From: Bolinopsis microptera
Taxonomy: Eukaryota; Ctenophora; Tentaculata; Lobata; Bolinopsidae
NCBI RefSeq assembly: GCF_026151205.1
Contig: NC_087082.1
Location: 19,120,494-19,184,493 of the forward strand
DNA: 64,000 bases
Direction: 5' to 3'
Below the pieces are notes generated by a model. It was not told where the DNA came from. It searched no databases and saw nothing but the letters and a program-made list of their open reading frames with translations. Shown piece by piece: positions 11,486 to 22,378 of this stretch; positions within the stretch are counted from its first letter, which is position 1, and every line of letters starts with the position of its first letter. The position numbers and the translations under genes were made by a program.

Positions 11486-13897
11486 TTAATAAAGTTGTGT
11501 ATGCACAATCTTCAATGATGATACTAATGATACTGAGCAACAAAAGTATAGTGACAGAGATCTTTGCTAGATAACCGGCCTAATCCTTCACCGTGCTGGG
11601 TTCCTGACCTTGCTTCATCTACATACACAAATGGTCAGAACACTGAACCCTATTTTAAATTATTTATGATCAGCTGAGAAGCAGTGACAAACATATTCAA
11701 TGGCTTTCAGGTTTAAACTGAGACCAACATAAAAGATAACATGCACACTAAAGTTAGGTTTAGAACACAGAACATGCCTACCATCTAGTCTTGTACAAAT
11801 GATGTAAATACAAAATGAGCAAGCTAAAGACTGAAAGTATAGACGCTCGCAACTACCATGAAAGAAACAACTGCAAAGATTGGATGCCTAAGTAATGTAA
11901 TAAAGCAACCCAAGTAAGTGCCTTTAATAAATACCTTCGTGATGTGTACAAGCAGAGCAGGTGGTATACTATTTAAAATGTCAAAAGATTATCGACATGA
12001 ACTTCGTTGCTATAATCTTGGAATAGAATCCTTCTTTTTCCAAAAAATTTTGATAATCTGTTTTTATCGTAACCTTGTTCCCATTTCTTTCATTTCGAGA
12101 GGTCTAGTTGGTTTGTGAGCGATTGCTGGAGCCCGTAACTCTGTGAGACTGGGGATTTGTGCGTTAAACACATAACGTCAAACTACATAGACTCATGTAT
12201 GATCATACTGAGAATCGTCAAGACAGTGGACACAGAAGGGGCCTTTTATTCGCTTTTGGCAAAAAGCAGAAGTGTTGAATGTTGATTGATGATCATAAGC
12301 TTAGATAAACTAGGAATGATTTTGAATCACAGGGCGTTTGTTCTCTTTCTGATGTGAGTTAGAAACTTAAAACTTTATATTTATATTATTAATGCGTTAA
12401 TTAACAATCCTTGTTAAGCCCTTTTATAAAGTTTTTTTCTTTTGCTTTTACTTTCACGGCATCTCTTAAATTCTCGCCGTCTTCCCATTTGCCCTGATCT
12501 CTCACTAACACAGCCTATTTCTCTGCAATATATCTCTTTGTCCGACTTCTCATGACTTCCCAATCGCCTAGATCTCTCATACTCACGGCCTCTATCTCTG
12601 CAATATATTTCTTTATCCGACTTCTCATGACGTCCCACTCTCCAAAAGCCCTGACACTCACGGCCACTATGTATGCAAGCAGCACTCACGTCTCACATCG
12701 TCATACAAATGACAATTTATAGCTGTTAAGAATCATAAAGAAGTTATAAACATAATTCATCAAAAAAGTAAAATCGAGCTGTGAACACGATTATCAGTAT
12801 TCAATTAGTAATGGAAAGCATATCATGTCACCAGCACATAATTTATATTATATGTGCTGGTTCTCACGATGATATATTAGCAAGGAATCATTTTACTTCA
12901 GAGCAATCGTAACCATTGTTATTTTATTCATTAGAGCTAGACCCTGTTAAGTTGTTTGCCCAGTTATGATATGCTATTAGGATATCACTGGACTTTATTG
13001 CAGACGTTTTTGCCGACTCAATCAATCATAATCACCTAATATGATCTGTTGATTCGGACTGCGGACTGTTTTAACGTGTATGATCCTAATTTCTGCATAC
13101 AGTAATTCTCCTGGTCACGATCAAGTAAATGAGTAGGTGAAATGAGTGTGCCTTACTAGACTTCAACAATAAACTTATAAAGGTGAGAAGTGTGTCTCAC
13201 TGAAAATGTCTAAATACTTAAATAGAATTGAAAAGAATGTCTGAATAATCTGGGCGAATAAATGTAGTGTCGTATAATAATATCACTTTACAATAAATCC
13301 AAATTCTCGATACTTGCTTGATTGAACGTACTGAAAACTTCATAAGAATATACTAAAAGGGGACCCTGGTAATAAGCTTGTCAGCCCTTAAATAGGCTGC
13401 TGAAATGGGTGACTCATTCACGCGTGACTACATAAAATCCTTTACTTCCGCCTACTTACACGTAGTGCTGTAAAATGTAAAGATAAGTGCAACTAAAATC
13501 TATATGAATGTAACCTTGCACTAAAAGGGCTCTAAAAGATGCTCAATACAAAACCTACGAAATTACTTTACCCTTGTGGACTATGTAATGAAGTAACTAT
13601 TTAACTATAATGAAAACTGTGCTAAAAATCAAACTTAACACAATAACACTTGACCCTAATAATTTGACCCTGATCCTACTTTACTACAAAACGAAGTTAG
13701 TAAGTATCCTCCGCTGACCGCTATTCCCGCACACAGAATCAAATGCTTAAATCGCCTGGCAAATCTGATGAAATTCTACCCAGTTTCAAAGTAAGGCAGT
13801 TTGGGAGGCCTGGCACCTGAAAGATGTGAACCAGCTACTGAACTATTTATGGGCATTATTATGCTGTTAGAAAGTTCATCCTCGGTGTTCACGTTTA

Positions 13898-14059
13898 GGG
13901 TCGTTCACATATTACGTAATCACTTTTTAGACAAATTTTACACCCACCACTCCTTAATCAGTTCTACACATAGCTGTCGTGTCAGAATTACACTAGCACA
14001 ATCATTTGGAATCCCCCCCCCCCCAACCCTCGGCTAATTACGTAATATGTGGACGACTC
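13898..14059. mobile_element. MITE with TIR of GGGTCGTTCAC type (right-arm copy)
   Basis: The mirror copy of the 5154-5317 MITE. It starts GGGTCGTTCACATATTACGT and ends in the near-complement, with a C run inside. It was evidently present before the inverted duplication. Confidence 0.6.
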
Positions 14060-14159
14060 TTTTCTAAACTCTACACGTTCAGACTTAATAATAAGATTAA
14101 TCTCGTGCATGTTCGGTGTTCGCTTGGATTCTGTATATAGATGACCAACTGGCCACGTT

Positions 14160-15124
14160 ATTAACTGCTCTTGGAAAGTTCTTTGCTGAATGCTGATGAC
14201 ACGAAGCTTATAAGCAAGATTACTGATTTAGTAGCAAGGTGTTTGCTTCAAGAAGAACTGTTTAATGTCATCATGACATCATATGGGCCCTGCAAAATAA
14301 CATGCAGCTAAACGAAACCAAATTTGAAGTGATCAACTACAAGCTGAATAAATCCCTGCTATTGAGAGAACTTCCCTTCTCCAACGAAGACTACAGGCTA
14401 CAGCTACAGCTGAACAAACGGGGAAACTATCGAACCAACGCAAACAGTCAGAGACCTTGGAGTACTACTCTCAAATGACTGCTCATGGACGCCCCATATC
14501 CATCAGATGCTAAAAACTGCTAAGAAAATGGCATCGTGGGTCTTCAGTGTCTTCAGTGACAGATCACCTTTCCTGATGCTCACCCATTTCAAAACAATGG
14601 TAAGAAGCAGGCTAGAATACTGTTGCCCGGTCTGGAACCCCAGCAAAATCACCGATATAGAAGCAATTGAAAATGTTCAGAGGAACTACACTCGCCGTAT
14701 CTTAGGTTGTCAGCAATTGGATTATTGGGACCGTCTTAAGAAGCTGGACCTGCTCTCCCTGCAGAGGCGGAGAGAGCGATACATCCTGATCCATACATGG
14801 AAGATGGCAAACGACCTTGCTCCAAATGACATCAACATGGTATTCAAGGAAAACGCTCGACATGGCATAAAAGCCATAGTCCATCCACTGAACAACAAAT
14901 CGTAACGATCAGTGGCCACTCATTACGAGAATTCCTTTGGAGTGAATGTAGCGAGACTATGGAACCTCCTCCCACGACAAGTGAACAGTTTAACTGCTCT
15001 AGGACCTTTCAAGGTATCACTTGCTCTATTTTTGGAGACGTTTCCCGATACCCCGCCAACCAAAAGATACACCGCCATCACCAACAACTCACTCTTGGAA
15101 TGGAATCTACAGAAAGATCTGTAA
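14160..15124 (+). mobile_element. LINE retrotransposon 3' end, degraded RT
   Basis: The plus strand carries the 3' portion of a second, related non-LTR polymerase. ADDTKL (the catalytic box) is at about 14197, followed after frame breaks by a 132-codon frame at 14507-14905 with RSRLEYCCPVWNPS and WDRLKKL/LQRRRER. A final frame at 14912-15124 ends with the LARLWNLLP-type and PDTPP motifs of the C-terminus. At least three frameshifts make it non-functional. Its first 180 bp overlap the right end of the palindrome, and the mirrored left end (4870-5070) contains the same LINE piece. The duplication breakpoint therefore lies within a LINE. Confidence 0.8.
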
Positions 15125-15202
15125 CACGCCAAAACCAAAGTATTAAAGCTCTTTGGCAAGCATCGAGTACGATACGACGCGCAATTGTGCTTGAAGTGAC
15201 GA

Positions 15203-15271
15203 CGCGCACGAGCGATAAGGAGCTACTTATCGCTCGGTCGACCGAGCCATAAGTCTTATCGCTCGTGCGCG
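15203..15271. repeat. Perfect 17-bp stem-loop with inner palindrome
   Basis: CGCGCACGAGCGATAAG at 15203-15219 pairs perfectly with 15255-15271. Inside the loop GCTCGGTCGACCGAGC (15232-15247) is a perfect 16-bp palindrome. It is GC-rich against AT-rich surroundings, just downstream of the LINE end. It may be a small fold-back element. Confidence 0.6.
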
Positions 15272-15473
15272 CCACCCGACTACCATGAGCCTAATAGTGA
15301 TAAAATTTAGAAATTGATCGAATATCCGGCTATAATTATAGTAAGTAGTTTAGAAGGTACTTGGCCGGATATCATAACAATGATTTCGGCTCATCATGAT
15401 AGCATGATCAGGGTAGCATGAAACGTAATGAAAAAAGTAAGGGGGGGGGGGGGGGGGGTTGGATCTTGATAAC

Positions 15474-15649
15474 GGTTGATTACGGGGGGGGGGGGGGGGG
15501 TAATCACTTTTTGGCCAATGTTTAATCCCACCTGGCCCTCCCCCTTCCCTAATTAATTTTACACATAGCTGTTGTGTCAAAATTACACTATAGCGTGATC
15601 ATTTGGAAACCCCCTCCCCCTCGATTGATTACGTAATAGTAACGACCCC
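15474..15649. mobile_element. Diverged MITE copy with long G run
   Basis: It shares ACACATAGCTG, the TCATTTGGAA block and the terminal ATTACGTAAT...ACGACCCC with the MITE at 13898-14059. Its left end is replaced by two G runs (about 15440-15457 and 15485-15501). Confidence 0.45.
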
Positions 15650-15913
15650 TTATAAACACACAGTAGGAACAGTGTGCACACTTTGTAAATTACACAGACA
15701 AGAGATGCAATGTAAACTGGCTCCGTCTGGAAACCAAAACAGGAGCTAATTAACTAATTAACTAATTAATTAATTAAAAAACTCACGGGATAGCAAGCGT
15801 GTTGAGATAAGCTTTTATTCCCGGTTTGAGTTTTGAGATTCCACCCGCACTGTGAAGTCCTTTACCGGTGATTACAGTCAGCGTCCGGGGAAACTCCGGC
15901 TCTTGCCCTGCCA

Positions 15914-17937
15914 TTAATATGTCATTAATATGTCATTAATAAGTCATTAGTATGTCATTAATATGTCATTAATAAGTCATTAATAAGTCATTAATATGTC
16001 ATTAGTATGTCATTAATAAGTCATTAATAAGTCATTAATATGTCATTAGTATGTCATTAATAAGCCATTAATAAGTCATTAATATGTCATTAGTATGTCA
16101 TTAATATGTCATTAATATGTCATTAATAAGTCATTAATAAGTCATTAATATGTCATTAATAAGTCATTAATAGGTCATTAATATGTCATTAATATGTCAT
16201 TAGTATGTCATTAATAAGTCATTAATAAGTCATTAATATGTCATTAGTATGTCATTAATAAGCCATTAATAAGTCATTAATATGTCATTAGTATGTCATT
16301 AATATGTCATTAATATGTCATTAATAAGTCATTAATAAGTCATTAATATGTCATTAATAAGTCATTAATAGGTCATTAATATGTCATTAATAAGTCATTA
16401 ATATGTCATTAGTATGTCATTAATATGTCATTAATATGTCATTAATAAGTCATTAATAAGTCATTAATATGTCATTAATATGTCATTAATATGTCATTAA
16501 TAAGTCATTAATATGTCATTAGTATGTCATTAATAAGTCATTAATAAGTCATTAATATGTCATTAGTATGTCATTAATAAGCCATTAATAAGTCATTAAT
16601 ATGTCATTAGTATGTCATTAATATGTCATTAATATGTCATTAATAAGTCATTAATAAGTCATTAATATGTCATTAATAAGTCATTAATAGGTCATTAATA
16701 TGTCATTAATAAGTCATTAATATGTCATTAATACGTCATTAATATGTCATTAGTATGTCATTAATAAGTCATTAATAAGTCATTAATATGTCATTATATA
16801 TGTCATTATATATGTCATTAATATGTCATTAATAAGTCATTAATAAGTCATTAATAAGTCATTAATACGTCATTAATATGTCATTAGTATGTCATTAATA
16901 AGTCATTAATATGTCATTAGTATGTCATTAATAAGTCATTAATATGTCATTATATATGTCATTATATATGTCATTAATATGTCATTAATATGTCATTAAT
17001 ATGTCATTAATATGTCATTAATATGTCATTAATATGTCATTATATATGTCATTATATATGTCATTAATATGTCATTAATAAGTCATTAATATGTCATTAA
17101 TATGTCATTAATAAGTCATTAATACGTCATTAATAAGTCATTAATATGTCATTAATACGTCATTAATATGTCATTAGTATGTCATTAATAAGTCATTAAT
17201 AAGTCATTAATATGTCATTATATATGTCATTAATATGTCATTAATAAGTCATTAATAAGTCATTAATAAGTAATTAATACGTCATTAATATGTCATTGGT
17301 ATGTCATTAATACGTCATTAATAAGTCATTAATATGTCATTAGTATGTCATTAATAAGTCATTAATAAGTCATTAATATGTCATTATATATGTCATTATA
17401 TATGTCATTAATATGTCATTAATAAGTCATTAATAAGTCATTAGTATGTCATTAGTATGTCATTATATATGTCATTAATATGTCATTAATAAGTCATTAA
17501 TAAGTCATTAATACGTCATTAATATGTCATTAGTATGTCATTAATAAGTCATTAATAAGTCATTAATATGTCATTATATATGTTATTATATATGTCATTA
17601 ATATGTCATTAATAAGTCATTAATAAGTCATTAGTATGTCATTAATATGTCATTAATATGTCATTATATATGTCATTAATATGTCATTAATAAGTCATTA
17701 ATAAGTCATTAATATGTCATTATATATGTCATTAATATGTCATTAATAAGTCATTAGTATGTCATTAATATGGCATTAATATGTCATTATATATGTCATT
17801 ATATATGTCATTAATATGTCATTAATAAGTCATTAATATGTCATTAATAAGTCATTAATAAGTCATTAATAAGTCATTAGTATGTCATTAATATGTCATT
17901 AATATGTCATTAATATGTCATTAATATGTCATTAGTA
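15914..17937. repeat. 11-bp minisatellite, about 184 copies
   Basis: About 2 kb of head-to-tail TCATTAATATG and variants (ending AAG, ACG, AGG; TCATTAGTATG; a TCATTATATATG 12-mer). Blocks of variants recur in the same order at least three times between 15940 and 16720, so the array also grew by higher-order duplication. There is no coding potential: ATTAAT and TAATAA give stops in all frames. Confidence 0.95.
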
Positions 17938-18260
17938 AGTGCTGTTCATATACAGGATCTTTTTCACTGTTAACTTTCAGTATGTCTTTTGATCCAGTGA
18001 TCATTGCAATAAATTGTTCGTTGTATTGGCCTTGGTTAGGAGTGTCATAATGTCAATATAATATGAACATACTTGTCATAATGTCAATATAATATGAACA
18101 TACTTAACCTATTAAACTATCTAAAAGAAATCGTTACCTATCTTTTGGTTGTAGTGATCGAGTGTCTTGTTTAGGAGGTACTTGCTTTGACTCAAGGTGA
18201 AACCGTGTAGATCTAGCACTGGATTCAACTTCAGATCTCGTAACCTGGAGGTTAGGGTTA
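17938..18260. other. Unique spacer between arrays
   Basis: AT-rich sequence with one tandem repeat of 33 bp (CATACTTGTCATAATGTCAA block at about 18040-18100). I see no gene. Confidence 0.5.
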
Positions 18261-18264
18261 AATA

Positions 18265-18770
<506 letters not shown>

Positions 18771-19052
18771 ATTTTATTGTAGGTTTCTAAATACGGGATT
18801 AAAGAATCGGGATAAAGATATGATGATGCGGCAGACATCACAGAGTGAGACTAATTTTCTTAAAATATACAAATTAAATTTATATCGTTAAGTATGTTAT
18901 ATGGAACCTGACGAACCTATCTTTCACGACGGTTCCTTCAAACAGCTTCATTTCAGCTTCTTCTGCTAGTTCTCTGTATTTAGCTCCCTGGGTTGGGGTT
19001 TGTATTCAGTCAACATTTAAAAGAAAATTCCTTGGTAGAAAATACATTGTGA

Positions 19053-19550
19053 GGGGGGGGTTCAGCCTGAAATTTTGGTGAAACTTGATTCTGACATTGC
19101 AATTGACCAGCAAACTAGGACCCGTGACCAAACTTTTGAGGGGGTCCCGGCCCCAACCGCCCACCGGTGCCTGCGTTGAAGCCGCGCCCATATTTGAGCC
19201 CAATTTGGTAGCTAGTGGTCGCTTCAACTCGTATATGAATCTCCATCCAGATTGGTGCATATTTTTGTGCATATTATTTTTGTCTCATAACTCAGTCATT
19301 TTTTGTCCAATCTGGATGAAAATTCATATACGACTTCAGGGGACCACTAGAAATTTGGGTCTTGGGCAGGTTAAGAATAAGTTGATTTGGCCTAAATTGG
19401 CCAAATCGGGCTCAAATATGGGTGCGGCTGCACTGCGGGCCCCGGTGGGCGGTTGGGGTCACGGGTCCTAGTATTGGTCACGGGTCCTAGTTTGTATGTC
19501 AGAATCAAGTTTTATAAACATTTTAGGCTGAACACCCCCCCCCCCCCCCC
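19053..19550. mobile_element. MITE-like element with ~150-bp inverted ends and G/C-run termini
   Basis: The left end (G run then TTCAGCCTGAAAT, ACTTGATTCTGACA, GACCCGTGACC, CCAACCGCCCACC, ATATTTGAGCC) is mirrored at the right (GGCTCAAATATGG, GGGCGGTTGGGG, GGTCACGGGTCC, TGTCAGAATCAAGT, AGGCTGAACA then C run). The arms are imperfect. GGTCACGGGTCCTAGT is duplicated on the right. There is no transposase. The frames of 88 and 128 codons are incidental. Confidence 0.6.
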
Positions 19551-20413
19551 TTCACCAGAAATTGAAACTGTAAGATAACCTGTTTGGCATAGTGCCCAGC
19601 TACACCCCCCCCCCCCTTCACCAGAAATTGAAACTGTAAGATAACCTGTTTGGCATAGTGCCCAGCTACAATGTAAGATAACCTGTTTGGCATAGTGCCC
19701 AGTAAGATAACCTGTTTGGCATAGTGCCCAGTAAGATAACCTGTTTGGCATAGTGCCCAGTAAGATAACCTGTTTGGCATAGTGCCCAGTAAGATAACCT
19801 GTTTGGCATAGTGCCCAGCTACAATGTAAGATAACCTGTTTGGCATAGTGCCCAGTAAGATAACCTGTTTGGCATAGTGCCCAGTAAGATAACCTGTTTG
19901 GCATAGTGCCCAGTAAGATAACCTGTTTGGCATAGTGCCCAGTAAGATAACCTGTTTGGCATAGTGCCCAGTAAGATAACCTGTTTGGCATAGTGCCCAG
20001 TAAGATAACCTGTTTGGCATAGTGCCCAGTAAGATAACCTGTTTGGCATAGTGCCCAGCAACCTGTTTGGCATAGTGCCCAGCTACCTGTTTGGCATAGT
20101 GCCCAGCTACCTGTTTGGCATAGTGCCCAGCTACCTGTTTGGCATAGTGCCCAGTAAGATAACCCGTTTGGCATAGTGCCCAGTAAGATAACCTGTTTGG
20201 CATAGTGCCCAGTAAGATAACCTGTTTGGCATAGTGCCCAGTAAGATAACCTGTTTGGCATAGTGCCCAGTAAGATAACCTGTTTGGCATAGTGCCCAGT
20301 AAGATAACCTGTTTGGCATAGTGCCCAGTAAGATAACCTGTTTGGCATAGTGCCCAGTAAGATAACCTGTTTGGCATAGTGCCCAGTAAGATAACCTGTT
20401 TGGCATAGTGCCC
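19551..20413. repeat. 29-bp minisatellite, about 29 copies
   Basis: The unit combines GTAAGATAACC, TGTTTGGCATAG and TGCCCA. Shorter variants lacking the GTAAGATAA part occur at 20056-20145. The first two units are separated by C runs shared with the end of the adjacent MITE. Because 29 is not a multiple of 3, frames drift through the array and stay open on the minus strand (about 280 codons). That is a repeat effect, not a protein. Confidence 0.95.
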
Positions 20414-20499
20414 AGCTACAATGCCCTTCTTTTTAGAGTGCCATAGTTTCGCCTGGTTCAGGTTGTGTCCCGAGAGCTCTCTGTACGCTTCAGCTTGTT

Positions 20500-21065
20500 C
20501 AATCAGAGTTCCTGAGTAGTATAATAATTATACGGATACCTAGAGGTCACGTGTTAAGTTGTTAGTCACGTGTTAAGTTCTTAATCACGTGTTAAGTTGT
20601 AAGTCACGTGTTAAGTTGTTAGTCACGTGTTAAGTTGTTAGTCACGTGTTAAGTTGTTAGTCACGTGTTAAGTTGTAAGTCACGTGTTAAGTTGTAAGTC
20701 ACGTGTTAAGTTGTTAGTCACGTGTTAAGTTGTTAGTCACGTGTTAAGTTGTTAGTCACGTGTTAAGTTGTTAGTCAATGTTTCCGAATAAGTTACTCAG
20801 TTTGTAGAAAGTAATCTCGAGTGTAAGATTATGTTTCATTGATTTCTTAAAAAGGGAACCATGAAGTAATCAGTGTAACTTAAAAACTCAACAAAGAGAG
20901 CGACCGATTTCATTCTCGGTATCATTTTGCATTTGCGGACGGTTATTCACATTAATATCATTTTCTTTTGTTTGGGAAAGAGAGACACTGGCAGCGGTCC
21001 AATCTTCCCATGATTATAGGTTTTGGTCAAATTTAATAACGTATATATATATATACATAATATAT
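20500..21065. repeat. First copy of a tandem segmental duplication with a CACGTG array
   Basis: A unit beginning AGAGTTCCTGAGTAGTATAA. It contains a 19-bp array (AGTCACGTGTTAAGTTGTT type, about 12 units, 20546-20774) and a unique 280-bp tail ending in a TATA/AT stretch. It is repeated at 21070-21740. Confidence 0.9.
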
Positions 21066-21069
21066 AATC

Positions 21070-21740
21070 AGAGTTCCTGAGTAGTATAATAATTATACGG
21101 ATACCTAGAGGTCACGTGTTAAGTTGTTAGTCACGTGTTAAGTTGTTAATCACGTGTTAAGTTGTTAATCACGTGTTAAGTTGTTAGTCACGTGTTAAGT
21201 TGTTAGTCACGTGTTAAGTTGTTAGTCACGTGTTAAGTTGTTAGTCACGTGTTAAGTTGTTAGTCACGTGTTAAGTTGTTAATCACGTGTTAAGTTGTTA
21301 GTCACGTGTTAAGTTGTTAGTCACGTGTTAAGTTGTTAGTCACGTGTTAAGTTGTTAGTCACGTGTTAAGTTGTTAGTCACGTGTTAAGTTAATAGTCAT
21401 GTGTTAAGTTGTTAGTCACGTGTTACCTAGAGGTCAAATTACCAATATATTCAATGTTTCCGAATAAGTTACTCAGTTTGTAGAAAGTAATCTCGAGTGT
21501 AAGATTATGTTTCATTGATTTCTTAAAAAGGGAACCATGAAGTAATCAGTGTAACTTAAAAGCTCAACAAAGAGAGCGACCGATTTCATTCTCGGTATCA
21601 TTTTGCATTTGCGGACGGTTATTCACATTAATATCATTTTCTTATGTTTGGGAAAGAGAGACACTGGCAGCGGTCCAATCTTCCCATGATTATAGGTTTT
21701 GGTCAAATTTAATAACGTATATATATATATACATAATAAC
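21070..21740. repeat. Second copy of the segmental duplication, longer CACGTG array
   Basis: Nearly identical to 20500-21065, but the 19-bp array has expanded to about 16 units (21111-21425). Each unit holds one palindromic E-box CACGTG. Confidence 0.9.
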
Positions 21741-22378
21741 TTATATATTGCTTTAAACAGTTAAAGCTTTAAATGATCCATCCCTTGATAGAGCGCCACA
21801 TTTTTCTTTATAATCAGTAATCAAGCACGAATTGGTGTGCAAGAGAGAAATTTATCGTGCTGAATGAAACTTTTTTAAAAAAGATATGAACTGTATACTG
21901 TGCAAACTGTAGCTAAAACTCAAGACTTTGATTATATGCAGTGCATGTCATTTTAAACTGTTTGATTTAATAAGAGGGCCGTGTAGCGTTGAGGATACAA
22001 ATATGAAGTACTGTTTTCGAATTTGTTAGATGCATTAATCTTTTTCCTGAAATTTAGACTTTTTTATGTTCTAGAAACCCCCTCGGCGCGACCATCGCAT
22101 CCTTTATACTATTACTCCCTTTCCTATTTTTATTCAGACTCATCAGAAGTCGTTCGACAGGTTAATGGAAGATAAGAGGAAACCCGTGCACTGAATACCT
22201 TAATAGGCAGTTTTACACGAGACGCAATTATTGATGCTACGCGAATCTAAATGCTAAAGACTATCTGCATATAGTATATCTGCATAATATTTTTACTTGT
22301 TTGAATGAAAAGCACTAATATCTCAATCTGCATATAGTATATCTGCATAATATAGTATATATAATATACAGTTGTATA
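21741..22378. other. AT-rich spacer
   Basis: I see no gene. ATCTGCATATAGTATATCTG occurs twice (about 22262 and 22327). Confidence 0.5.

Larger units (their letters stand above)
4870..14335. repeat. Large imperfect palindrome (inverted duplication)
   Basis: Bases 4870-8626 reappear reverse-complemented at 11486-14335, and 8627-9092 reappear reverse-complemented at 9215-9672. Together they form one palindrome with a loop of about 120 AT-rich bases near 9150. The outer arms are nearly identical: the 91-codon frame at 6526-6801 and its mirror at 12414-12689 differ at only two residues. Three differences interrupt the symmetry: a LINE segment present only on the left (6838-7898), a TTAA-flanked insertion only on the right (9677-11485), and about 155 extra bases on the right near 11840-11990. 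Both outer ends lie inside LINE reverse-transcriptase sequence. It could be a genomic inverted duplication, a giant fold-back element, or partly a chimeric-read artefact. Confidence 0.8.

Noticed and set aside
19512-20406. Overlapping minus-strand frames of 278-284 codons with periodic peptide
   Set aside because: Product of the 29-bp minisatellite, open in all three frames because the unit lacks stops on that strand.
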